Shown here in pieces: positions 1 to 6,745 of a DNA stretch of 7,044 nt. Each line of letters begins with the position of its first letter. The stretch's first letter is position 1. The stretch comes from Balneolales bacterium (GTDB taxonomy: Bacteria; Bacteroidota; Rhodothermia; Balneolales; Natronogracilivirgulaceae), in assembly GCA_007133875.1 (NCBI GenBank), contig SLLW01000065.1, positions 1 through 7,044 on the forward strand. Reading direction: 5' to 3'. A program made the position numbers and the translations under genes. The notes below the pieces were generated by a model. It was not told the origin of the DNA, made no database searches, and saw only the letters and a program-made list of their open reading frames with translations.

Positions 1-478
1 GGCCACCCAACAGGATGGTAATCTCAGGAGTTGTACCATCAAATGTGAGTGATAAATCATTGCCGGCACCAAAATCTGCCGGGGTAAAATTGGCATTTGA
101 CTCATCTGCTCCGGCATGCCATCCGTAATCCGCTGCATCAAAAAATATGGGCAGTGTTGCTGAACCACCATTTAACAGTTCGTTCGGCAGGTCGAAATTA
201 AGAAGTACACTGGCATTAGCCTGTCCTGAAACCAGAAACTCTCCCACTGTTGTGGTTCCATCGGTACCGGAGCCTCCTGTGTCGCCGTTGCTGACTGTTA
301 TGATGCCATTTGTTCCTGGTACGATCACACCAAAGTTAAGATCCTCCTGTTGCAGAACCTCTACAGCAGCTCCCACTTGTGCCGTTGCTGTTAAATCCGC
401 ACTGTCATCATTTGCAAAAACACCATGTGCTGATACCACAACAAAAAGTAAGGCCAAAGTATATATGCGAGATTTCAT
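1..478 (-). CDS. DUF4402-domain secreted protein (C-terminus cut by window edge)
   Basis: This is an exported protein of the DUF4402 family, with 159 residues visible; the stop codon lies beyond position 1. The start is the ATG at 478-476, with a GGAG seven bases upstream. Residues 1-22 form a signal peptide: MKSR, a hydrophobic stretch LALLFVVV, and probable cleavage after VFA. The mature part has the family blocks in order: DLNFGVIVPG at about 45-54, a Gly/Ser/Thr-rich stretch SNGDTGGSGTDGTTT, then FLVSGQANASVLLNFDLP at about 80-97. The last visible residues, ITILLGG, are where the terminal strands should begin, so roughly 25-40 residues are probably missing. DUF4402 proteins occur in Bacteroidota and Proteobacteria and have a beta-rich, pilin-like pattern; I know of no firmly established biochemical role. 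A 381-nt gap separates it from the packed genes upstream, so it may have its own promoter. Of the five small proteins it is the closest to the family consensus. Confidence 0.85.
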   Translation of the reverse strand, partial: MKSRIYTLALLFVVVSAHGVFANDDSADLTATAQVGAAVEVLQQEDLNFGVIVPGTNGIITVSNGDTGGSGTDGTTTVGEFLVSGQANASVLLNFDLPNELLNGGSATLPIFFDAADYGWHAGADESNANFTPADFGAGNDLSLTFDGTTPEITILLGG

Positions 479-485
479 GTTTGTT

Positions 486-489
486 CTCC
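486..489 (-). promoter_or_regulatory. Shine-Dalgarno site of the 478-1 gene
   Basis: GGAG on the minus strand (CTCC on plus), seven bases before the ATG at 478, in the context ACGGAGAACAAAC-ATG. It is the clearest ribosome binding site in the window; the other starts have weak sites or none. It fixes the start of this gene, which also begins a proper signal peptide. Confidence 0.6.
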
Positions 490-638
490 GTATTTCAAGA
501 TCTTTATAAGTTATTTTTTTAGAAAATCCAGGACACTTGTACGTCATAGTAATTTGAGAATAAACATACTGCCTGCCTGACATTGGTCCTAATTATTATT
601 CATTAATCAAAAATGTATGCCATGTGTTTAATCAGAGT

Positions 639-669
639 TTAATATTTATACATTTTAATATTGTATACA
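639..669. repeat. Imperfect direct repeat TTAATATT(G)TATACA
   Basis: TTAATATTTATACA at 639-652 is followed two bases later by TTAATATTGTATACA at 655-669, with one substitution or indel between the copies. A further TTTAAT lies at 627-632. The copies sit 160-190 bases upstream of the ATG at 478, where paired regulator sites could occur. In such AT-rich sequence chance is a real alternative. Confidence 0.35.
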
Positions 670-859
670 GGTTAACAACAGCTTTTCTAACGGCTCGTAT
701 AGTTAATTAATGAATTATAACATGTATATGGCAACCAGCATATTCTATTGGATTAGCATGTAACCTTTTTGTGTTCTTTTACAGTACGATTGTTTCACTA
801 AAATGATTGAATCAATACCCACGTATATTTTCATGTATATTGAAGACAAATCGTATCAC

Positions 860-1393
860 TTACTCATATTCTACACTCATTACAACCTGTGCATTGTAGG
901 TACCGGTCGGGATATCGCCCACTTCAATTTCCCCAAATACAAAAATATAAGCAGTGGCTGAAGGAACAGGTTGATCAGGCCTCTGCCTGGTCGGGGCATC
1001 TGCCAATATTGGAAACCGTAAATGACCCGATGGTACCACAACGGCGTGATCCGTATTGTTTTCATTTACATTTGCGTAAGCCAGTTCCAGATTCATTGGT
1101 ATCCGGAACTCCGCCTCATCATCATCCATCACAAGATACTCAGGTATGTCAAGGGTCACATTAACATCCATATTCTGAGGTCCTCGAATACTAAAAACGC
1201 CCATATCAATATGCCCTAAAGGAATTCGTACATTACCGGCATTGGGAATCACTTCACCAAAATAGAGAGGGTTTTCTTCCTGTGCTTCCAGTTCCGTTTC
1301 GATTTCAAAGGTCAAACGCATGAACTGCGCCTCTGTTGAAAAAGGTACGGTTATGATAAAAAACAGTGCCAGACTAAAAGATAGTACTCTCAT
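860..1393 (-). CDS. DUF4402/pilin-like secreted protein, tandem paralogue B
   Basis: A 177-residue exported protein of unknown function. The ATG at 1393 begins a signal peptide (MRVLSFSLALFFIITVPF, probable cleavage after STEA, residue 22). The mature part is acidic and predicted mainly beta. It carries the blocks shared by the small proteins of this locus: PLYFGEVIPNAGNVRIPLG (about 42-60), IRGPQNMDVNVTLDIPEYL (about 69-87) and a C-terminal YIFVFGEIEVGDIPTGTYNAQV followed by VEYE. It resembles its upstream neighbour most: both have IP(M/V)N...AYAN, then V-P-x(3)-(L/V)RFPI, a proline-containing loop, and TA..(F/Y)FFG or FVFG. The start lies 12 nt after the neighbour's stop, with only a weak CGGG before it, so coupled translation in one transcript is likely. 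Family membership is inferred from these shared blocks, not from a profile search; a remote pilin-like family is the alternative. Confidence 0.75.
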   Translation of the reverse strand: MRVLSFSLALFFIITVPFSTEAQFMRLTFEIETELEAQEENPLYFGEVIPNAGNVRIPLGHIDMGVFSIRGPQNMDVNVTLDIPEYLVMDDDEAEFRIPMNLELAYANVNENNTDHAVVVPSGHLRFPILADAPTRQRPDQPVPSATAYIFVFGEIEVGDIPTGTYNAQVVMSVEYE

Positions 1394-1405
1394 CGAACCC
1401 GATAT

Positions 1406-2017
1406 TTAGATACCATCATAACTAATGGTGATAATGATCTCGCCGGTATATTCACCGACATTAAGTCCTCCATCCGGAAAAATCGTACCGAAAAAATAGA
1501 GGAACGCTGTCTCCCTGGGCGGTGTATAACCACTGTGCGGAGGGGTTGGTGGTGGTGCTGGCGGCTGGCCGGATGCACGCTGAAAAATGGGGAAACGGAC
1601 GTTCATACCAGGAACAGTTATTGCACTACCCGGCCCGGAATGTACCCCCCGGTTGGCATATGCGTACGATATATTGACTGGAATCCGGTCGCCACTTTCG
1701 AAAGATTCCAGATCATCCGGGGGTATGACATCCACAAATACATCCATATACCGGACTGCTGTAATTTCAAGGATTCCAATTTGAGAATCGTCGGTCAGGT
1801 CGACTGAAACCGGATCTGTTTGATTGGAGAACAGAAACCCGAAATCCAGTGGCTGATCTACAAAAAGTTCAATCTCGTAACCGGATAATACATTGCCGTC
1901 ATTGTCATACACATAATCGCCAAAATTGATCTGCCCTGAAGCCGGCCGGACCGAGAGCATCAGCAGCAGGCAAATTGCGGAGATCATAAAATGGATTCGA
2001 ATGTGCATGTGGCCCAT
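1406..2017 (-). CDS. DUF4402/pilin-like secreted protein with proline-rich loop, tandem paralogue A
   Basis: A 203-residue exported protein. I chose the ATG at 2017, one base after the stop of the preceding gene and five bases after a GGAAAG; ATGs at 2008 and 1987 are alternatives. A longer in-frame extension to 2131 is rejected because it overlaps the preceding gene and buries the signal peptide. That signal peptide has basic residues (HIRIHF), a core ISAICLLLMLSV and likely cleavage after PASG. The mature part has PLDFGFLF, the block MDVFVDVIPPDDL, IPVNISYAYAN, VPGMNVRFPIF, then the loop QPPAPPPTPPHSGYTPP (about residues 151-167), then FLYFFGTI and GEYTGEIIITISY at the end. Apart from the proline loop it parallels the 1393-860 protein block by block, suggesting tandem duplication. 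No T9SS sorting domain is present. The function is unknown; a surface or fibre subunit is an inference. Confidence 0.75.
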   Translation of the reverse strand: MGHMHIRIHFMISAICLLLMLSVRPASGQINFGDYVYDNDGNVLSGYEIELFVDQPLDFGFLFSNQTDPVSVDLTDDSQIGILEITAVRYMDVFVDVIPPDDLESFESGDRIPVNISYAYANRGVHSGPGSAITVPGMNVRFPIFQRASGQPPAPPPTPPHSGYTPPRETAFLYFFGTIFPDGGLNVGEYTGEIIITISYDGI

Positions 2018-2018
2018 A

Positions 2019-2585
2019 TCAGCTTTCCAGATATTCAATTTCAACGGTAAATTCCCCATCGTATGCACCATGAACCGCATTCCGGAGATCCACCTCACCG
2101 CCAATCCAGAAATAAAATTCACCATCCTCATTCAGCGTATAATCGCGGTTATCCAAATCCAGTATTTCAGCAGAAGCCTGATCATCGATATCATTGCCGG
2201 CAATTCTGTAATTAAAAGTCAGGTACTCCGCCCCTTCATCCCGCAACAATTCTCTCTGGCTTAAAAAACTGATACGTACTTCCGCATTGGGCATGCCTTC
2301 CGCTCTTATCTTACCGGCCTCACCATCCGTGACAGGATTGACTTCAAGAACTCCGGCCCGGGTCAATTGCTGATCCAGGTTCATATCGCGAAGGGTTACT
2401 ATGATAACCTCACTTGCCATACCATCCACCGTGGCTGATACAACAATGGAAACCGATGCATCCCGGTCATTCTCTTGTGCAAATAGCAGATTACCCGTCA
2501 TCACGAGCAATAACAGGACGATTGCCGAAGTAAAAGCCGATTTGTACAAATGTGATTTTTGAAGCATGTCAACCAGGGAATTCAT
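2019..2585 (-). CDS. DUF4402-like secreted protein, first gene of the packed trio
   Basis: A 188-residue exported protein with ATG at 2585; an in-frame ATG at 2567 is an alternative and neither has a clear ribosome binding site. The signal peptide runs to about residue 36 (K and H in the n-region, core AIVLLLLVMTG, cleavage after LLFA). The mature part includes SIVVSATVDG, the central block AEGMPNAEVRISF (about 95-107) and the end FYFWIGGEVDL...HGAYDGEFTVEIEYLES, which matches the usual DUF4402 ending of GG, then G-x-Y-x-G, then alternating hydrophobics and Y. The first family block is degenerate: DMNLDQQL replaces the L-x-FG of its neighbours. It follows the large T9SS gene by 147 nt and is followed after one base by the next small gene, so it probably heads or sits within an operon. 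The role is unknown; a structural surface subunit is inferred. Confidence 0.78.
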   Translation of the reverse strand: MNSLVDMLQKSHLYKSAFTSAIVLLLLVMTGNLLFAQENDRDASVSIVVSATVDGMASEVIIVTLRDMNLDQQLTRAGVLEVNPVTDGEAGKIRAEGMPNAEVRISFLSQRELLRDEGAEYLTFNYRIAGNDIDDQASAEILDLDNRDYTLNEDGEFYFWIGGEVDLRNAVHGAYDGEFTVEIEYLES

Positions 2586-2613
2586 TTATTCTGATATCAT
2601 GACATGAGAGCGC

Positions 2614-2631
2614 GTAGCACGGTTCGGCTAC
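2614..2631 (-). other. Small hairpin in the leader of the 2585-2019 gene
   Basis: On the minus strand GTAGC pairs with GCTAC around the 8-nt loop CGAACCGT. It lies 28-46 bases before the ATG, in the 147-nt gap after the large gene. A stem of only five pairs with no U tract is not a convincing terminator. It could be a weak RNA structure or chance. Confidence 0.2.
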
Positions 2632-2732
2632 ATTGTCGAAATTTCCAATAAGCAGACTGTGCATTTTCATTGAACAGAAAATAGTTATTAAATTTCTCGT
2701 TAAGCAGTTAGAATAGGTTAATGACTGCCCGC

Positions 2733-5700
2733 TCATTTTACCAACATCATCTTTCGTGTAAGAACGGCTTCGTCGGTTTCCAAACGATAGATATACGTTC
2801 CGCTGCTGTACATACCGGCATCCCAGTTAACTTCATGGGTTCCTCTGGAATAGATACCATCCGCAAGCACCGAAACCTGCCGGCCAAGCATATCATATAC
2901 CGTTAACCGCACCCGACTCTCATCCGGCAACCCAAATTGTATTCGTGTTCCGGGGTTAAACGGATTTGGATAGTTCTGATTCAGGACCACCTCCACGGGT
3001 ACCTCGCCGTGCTCCGGTGCATTGGACAACCCGGATATTAAAATTCGAAATCTTGCAGAATTGACCGAAGATGACTTGTAGTGCATTACCACCGGTTTTC
3101 CGGGGACGTTAATTTTGCCGGATATAATTGGCCTTTCAGGATGTTCCAAACCTTGAGACTGCATTCCGGATCCCCGTGAACCCTTCTGCTCCGAATATCC
3201 ATGACCTGCTTTTATGATTCCGATCTCTTCCAGATCAACTGCTTTCCGGTAAAGGGCGTTATTTGAATTCAGATTAAAATCATAGGTATCTTCAGAACGC
3301 ATATTCACTATTCTTCCGGTTTCCCGGTCATGAAGTCTGATGGACAGGTCATTTGGAAAGGAATCAGGTACCTTCCACTGTAAGGTCGCGGATCCATTTA
3401 CCGCTTTGCCGGAATAGATCCCAAATGCTTCCATTGGGATGGATAACTCCTCTTCCGGAGAACCGGGCAGATTATTAATGGAGAGCTGGCTTCCGTCTTC
3501 CTGAAATGTAAATAGTGACAGATAATTCTCGCTTAGCGGGACCAGGCGGTACGCATCATAACGATCGGAACCGGTACCCCCATCATCAGTAAACATCAAT
3601 CGGGTTTCCGACTCAAACCCGGTATCCATGTGGGAGAGCTGTACAACCAACTCTTTAAAGTCGACAGCGCCTCGTCCGGAGCTGTTTTCACTGGTGTACA
3701 ACGTTTTGTTTGCATTCGATAAGGTAACCGGTCCATCATCCGAAGTGCCGTTTATTTTTCCGCGAAAGCCGGTACCCCCTATGGTCCGGGCCTGTGGCGA
3801 CACCATCATTTCTGCCCCGGAATCCTCTGCCTTTACCCAGAATCCTTGAAACGGTGCAATTTTTCCACTTCCAAGTGAACCGGTTTCACCATTCCATTGC
3901 CGGTAATCGCCATCATTGTATCCGGGATCCCATACATAAATGGTTTCGTGCATCCCGTTGCGAGTCCATGATGCCCCGGCGTCCCAATCGAGTGCCGCAC
4001 CAAAGGGATTTCCAACCAGATTCCAGCCGGTATCATCGGTGTAAATATGCCGGGCCGTGTGGCTCACCCCGAAATCCAGCGACCCTCCTCCATTTGCAGG
4101 CAAGTTCTCATCACCACTTACCGATAGGGTAAACGGAAGCTCATCGTCCCGGGACGGAACACTGCCCGGCCCTTCCGCTCCATCAAATACATAAATCAGA
4201 TAACCACGTGTCGAAACAACCGGATCATTCATTCCCGAAAGTGTTCGCCAATTCATATTGGTTGTAACGGTATCACCGGAGCTGCCCGGGGTATCTTCGG
4301 CATAATGCATGATATTCGGCTGCTGATCAGGAAAATCTGCACCTGTAAACCCCTGTGTAATAATTCTGCGATTCGGATCCGGCCCGGTTACAAAGTTGAG
4401 GAAATCTGTTTTCACGGGAGATGACATAATTCGCCAACCCTTGCTTCCGGAAATATCCCTGAGGTAGCGCAATGAACCGTTATCGATATCGCGGTTATCA
4501 GCGATGAGGCTGTTACCGGACAGGATGGATGTTACACCGTTCGTAAGAAACAGCGTTTCATCGACTATCAAATCAGAGGTTACATGTACTCCCTCCGGAT
4601 TATCAGCCGTCAGGTATCTGACCGTCACGGGAAGTCCGCTGCCGGTCTCCTGCAGTGTGTTTCCATTGTAAATGTAAGCGGCATTCTGACTGAATGTTCG
4701 TGAATCGGTCTGAATATTGCCACTTGGGCCGGATTCGGAGATCCCATCGGGCGATCCCATCATCAGGGTCCCCCCGGCCAGAAGATGGAACGATCCCGTA
4801 CCCGTCACACTCTGTGATCCGGCATTCAGCGTACCGCCATCGGCAACCTCAAGTGCACCGGTATTATTGACCATGACGGTGGAGATGGAGGCCAGTGACA
4901 CTGCTGATTCAATGGATATGGTGTGGTTCTGATCGATTCTGACGTGGTCACCCAACTGTCCGGGAACCCGGGAAGCCTCCGGACCGGTGTGGGAAATGGT
5001 AGACCAGCTCGATGTACTGTTCCATAAACCGTTTTGACGACTGTAGAAAATTTGTGAATCTGATTTGAGGATACGTTTTATGTGATTATTACTGATGGCT
5101 CTCCCGGTAACACTTTCCAGGTTGTTGGATATCAGATAGTATGAGACACCCGGTTCGATGCTGAAGTCAAGCTGGAGCGAAACCAGGTTCGTATCAATTT
5201 GGGTCGGGTTGGATCCACTCAGGTCATCCGCTTCTGTGCCATCAGCATGCTCCACCCGGTAATTGGCCGGATTTTCGGTAGTGGCCGGATTCATTTCCCT
5301 GTTAAAAATAATAATGATCGATGTTGGGGAATCGATGATGATATTGACCATATAGGGTCTGGGAGAATCGATGTTGGAATCTCCCGTTACGATGCCAACA
5401 ACATTGAGCCATGTATTGTCGGATTGTACATAACTGGCATTTTCATGGACAACCATGTCATTTTCGACAAAAACATTGACCCTGGAGTCCACTTCGGATC
5501 CATCCTGAATATTCAAGTCGTAGAAATGGGCATCCTGATTGGTATTGCTGGTAATTTCTACGGATCCGGAGATATTGACGGTACTGGTATCGAAATGTAT
5601 ATCGGATCCGCCATTGAACTTGATATCCCCGTCAAGGTTGATATTTCCGCTTCCGGCATGGAAAGCTCCGCCACCCGTATATTCTGACTGGCCGTATATA

Positions 5701-6293
5701 TTCAGAGTGCCCTGGTTCAAATGGAATGTCGTACCGCTTGTCTGGACGAAATTGGCACTGATCACGGGCGGACCCGGATCACCGAAATTGACAACACCGG
5801 TCTGCACCGTAAAGACTGCACTTGAAGTAAGAGTAAAGTCATCAAGAAAGGTGATTGTGCCGTCATTAACCGAAATCCGCCCCCCTATCGAAGATGCCTG
5901 ATTCACAATAACCGATCCATCGGCAACATCCAGTTCTCCGGTATGACCAATGGCCAGATCCTCCTCGATGGTCAAAGTCGCATCCCTGGAAATGGTGGTT
6001 GTCTTATCGTTGGAACCGATAATCAGACGCCGGATGGTGATGCTGTTTTCCAACACAGGATCATCACCCGGATACCAGGTAATATACACTTCGGAATTGG
6101 CATCAGGCACACCGTTGCTCCAGTTGCCCTGATCATACCAGTCGCTGCTTACGGAACCGTTCCATTGAGTGGTCTGCGCCAGGACCCGGCTGTTTCCACC
6201 AAATACAAACAACACACCCAACAAGGTTAACAGTACCCCCGAGTAAAACACACGCCCCGCAGCACGTTTGCCGGCATATGCCGTCCGGCTCAT
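2733..6293 (-). CDS. Large T9SS-exported surface protein (beta-solenoid repeats, Ig-like domain, type A sorting domain)
   Basis: A 1186-residue protein without any cysteine. I chose the ATG at 6293 because it begins a normal signal peptide (basic KRAAGR, core SGVLLTLLGVLFVFGG, cleavage near VLA, about residue 39). An ATG at 6317 and a TTG at 6335 would only lengthen the n-region; no start has a clear ribosome binding site. Domains in order: a WNG...DW...NWSNGVP module (about 43-62); beta-solenoid repeats of 21 residues (137-249); an SbsA-like Ig domain with FNREMNPATTENPANYRV (about 313-406); a second, G8-like WNSTSSWS module (about 423-510); a module usual in T9SS surface proteins, with GWRIMSSPV (619), RGYLIYVF (696), GWNLVGNPFGAALDW (756) and APFQGFWVKA (813); and the type A sorting domain from NYPNPFNP (1107-1114) to the lysine end. 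The family is known to be exported by T9SS and attached or released after cleavage. No catalytic motif is visible, so an adhesin or matrix role is inferred. Confidence 0.9.
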   Translation of the reverse strand: MSRTAYAGKRAAGRVFYSGVLLTLLGVLFVFGGNSRVLAQTTQWNGSVSSDWYDQGNWSNGVPDANSEVYITWYPGDDPVLENSITIRRLIIGSNDKTTTISRDATLTIEEDLAIGHTGELDVADGSVIVNQASSIGGRISVNDGTITFLDDFTLTSSAVFTVQTGVVNFGDPGPPVISANFVQTSGTTFHLNQGTLNIYGQSEYTGGGAFHAGSGNINLDGDIKFNGGSDIHFDTSTVNISGSVEITSNTNQDAHFYDLNIQDGSEVDSRVNVFVENDMVVHENASYVQSDNTWLNVVGIVTGDSNIDSPRPYMVNIIIDSPTSIIIIFNREMNPATTENPANYRVEHADGTEADDLSGSNPTQIDTNLVSLQLDFSIEPGVSYYLISNNLESVTGRAISNNHIKRILKSDSQIFYSRQNGLWNSTSSWSTISHTGPEASRVPGQLGDHVRIDQNHTISIESAVSLASISTVMVNNTGALEVADGGTLNAGSQSVTGTGSFHLLAGGTLMMGSPDGISESGPSGNIQTDSRTFSQNAAYIYNGNTLQETGSGLPVTVRYLTADNPEGVHVTSDLIVDETLFLTNGVTSILSGNSLIADNRDIDNGSLRYLRDISGSKGWRIMSSPVKTDFLNFVTGPDPNRRIITQGFTGADFPDQQPNIMHYAEDTPGSSGDTVTTNMNWRTLSGMNDPVVSTRGYLIYVFDGAEGPGSVPSRDDELPFTLSVSGDENLPANGGGSLDFGVSHTARHIYTDDTGWNLVGNPFGAALDWDAGASWTRNGMHETIYVWDPGYNDGDYRQWNGETGSLGSGKIAPFQGFWVKAEDSGAEMMVSPQARTIGGTGFRGKINGTSDDGPVTLSNANKTLYTSENSSGRGAVDFKELVVQLSHMDTGFESETRLMFTDDGGTGSDRYDAYRLVPLSENYLSLFTFQEDGSQLSINNLPGSPEEELSIPMEAFGIYSGKAVNGSATLQWKVPDSFPNDLSIRLHDRETGRIVNMRSEDTYDFNLNSNNALYRKAVDLEEIGIIKAGHGYSEQKGSRGSGMQSQGLEHPERPIISGKINVPGKPVVMHYKSSSVNSARFRILISGLSNAPEHGEVPVEVVLNQNYPNPFNPGTRIQFGLPDESRVRLTVYDMLGRQVSVLADGIYSRGTHEVNWDAGMYSSGTYIYRLETDEAVLTRKMMLVK
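5547..5885 (-). repeat. 21-residue beta-solenoid repeats inside the large T9SS protein
   Basis: Five consecutive units follow the pattern F/I-x(4)-G-x-(I/L/V)-N/T-x-x-G/D...T-G/S. Four are exactly 21 residues long: from GGRISVNDGTITF, from GTTFHLNQGTLNIYG, from GGAFHAGSGNINLDG and from GSDIHFDTSTVNISG. The second unit is longer (29 residues) because of a GDPGPPVISAN insertion. The alternating hydrophobic pattern and regular Gly/Asn turns are typical of a right-handed beta-helix rung; that fold is inferred, while the period is read directly. Confidence 0.6.
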
Positions 6294-6455
6294 GTTAAGG
6301 TAACAGCAATCCAGCATGGATGTTGGAATTTTCAATGAAATACTAATAAATATGGTCGTGATTGAGAATCAGATGTAACCATTTACGCTCCCTGATTATC
6401 TGCGTACAGAACAACGATTTAAAATAGCATTTCCCTGATCACCAGTGCAGTTAAA

Positions 6456-6503
6456 ATCGGTTAATACAAGCTATTTAATAAACACCGGACTTTATTAACC
6501 GAT
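6456..6503. repeat. Perfect 11-bp inverted repeat, 26-bp spacer
   Basis: ATCGGTTAATA at 6456-6466 is exactly complementary to TATTAACCGAT at 6493-6503. Beyond one mismatch, two more outer pairs are possible (6453-6454 with 6505-6506). It lies about 160-210 bases upstream of the ATG of the large T9SS gene. It could be a two-half-site operator, or a long-loop hairpin in the leader RNA. Confidence 0.4.
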
Positions 6504-6559
6504 ATTCATAGTAATGTATCTGATACAGGGGGATGTGCGCGGCCCGATTAGGCGGTATC

Positions 6560-6578
6560 GGCCCGATTTCATCGGACC
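6560..6578 (-). other. 8-bp hairpin downstream of the partial gene
   Basis: On the minus strand GGTCCGAT pairs with ATCGGGCC around a GAA loop, giving eight pairs including one G-U. Read on the plus strand the same position would be a C-A mismatch, so the structure favours minus-strand RNA. It lies 168 bases after the stop at 6746. No U tract follows, so it is not a standard Rho-independent terminator; a processing or stability hairpin, or part of the next gene's leader, are alternatives. Confidence 0.35.
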
Positions 6579-6745
6579 CATGGTAGAGGCTTACCAGGAT
6601 TCAGGTATATAAATCCACCAGACCATACGGTATGAAATGCGTAACTCTCTGAAAATTCGTGCCGGTCCGGTTTATTGCCCGACTTTCCAGGGCTTAGAAT
6701 ACGAAATTGAAACTGCGATCCGGACGATGCAGACAGGGATTATGC

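Larger units (their letters stand above)
479..859. other. AT-rich non-coding gap, probable leader/promoter region
   Basis: These 381 nt lie between the stop of the 1393-860 gene and the start of the 478-1 gene. I find no plausible coding region on either strand. The stretch is visibly richer in A and T than the flanking genes. It contains an imperfect direct repeat (639-652 and 655-669), an 11-bp palindrome ATTGAATCAAT (806-816), a repeated CATGTATAT (721-729 and 832-840), and on the minus strand a TGTTATAAT (722-714) that would fit an extended -10 element. None of these is decisive. No clear GC-rich hairpin with a U tract follows the upstream gene, so read-through cannot be excluded. Confidence 0.5.
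6294..6745. other. Non-coding region between the partial gene and the large T9SS gene
   Basis: About 450 nt lie between the stop at 6746 and the start at 6293. The only open frames are short and overlap neighbouring reading frames without protein-like composition. It holds two notable inverted repeats (6456-6503 and 6560-6578), a 10-bp direct repeat CGGCCCGATT (6540-6549 and 6559-6568) and an 11-bp palindrome CATACGGTATG (6624-6634). It must contain the 3' end of the upstream transcript or the leader of the large gene, or both. I could not identify a convincing promoter or a hairpin with a U tract. Confidence 0.5.

Noticed and set aside
147..509. 120-residue plus-strand open frame
   Set aside because: It is antisense to the 478-1 DUF4402 gene, which has a signal peptide, a GGAG site and family motifs. 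The plus-strand translation is low-complexity Ser/Pro/Thr without motifs.
714..722. Extended -10 promoter TGTTATAAT on the minus strand
   Set aside because: The match is good, but there is no -35 element at the right distance and the region is very AT-rich. Bacteroidota promoters usually differ from this form, so it is mentioned only as a possibility.
889..1219. Plus-strand open frames antisense to the 1393-860 gene
   Set aside because: These are shadow frames with no start signal, signal peptide or domain; the minus-strand gene is supported by a signal peptide and paralogy.
2018..2131. N-terminal extension of the 2017-1406 gene
   Set aside because: It overlaps the end of the preceding DUF4402-like gene in another frame and would place the signal peptide about 40 residues inside the protein.
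5199..5687. 162-residue plus-strand open frame
   Set aside because: It lies antisense inside the large T9SS gene, whose repeats give it an artificial Gly/Ile/Asp pattern. It has no ribosome binding site and no recognisable domain.
6677..6693. Possible terminator hairpin GCCC...GGGC after the partial gene
   Set aside because: Only four pairs around a 9-nt loop, with AATAAA rather than a U tract after it; too weak to call.
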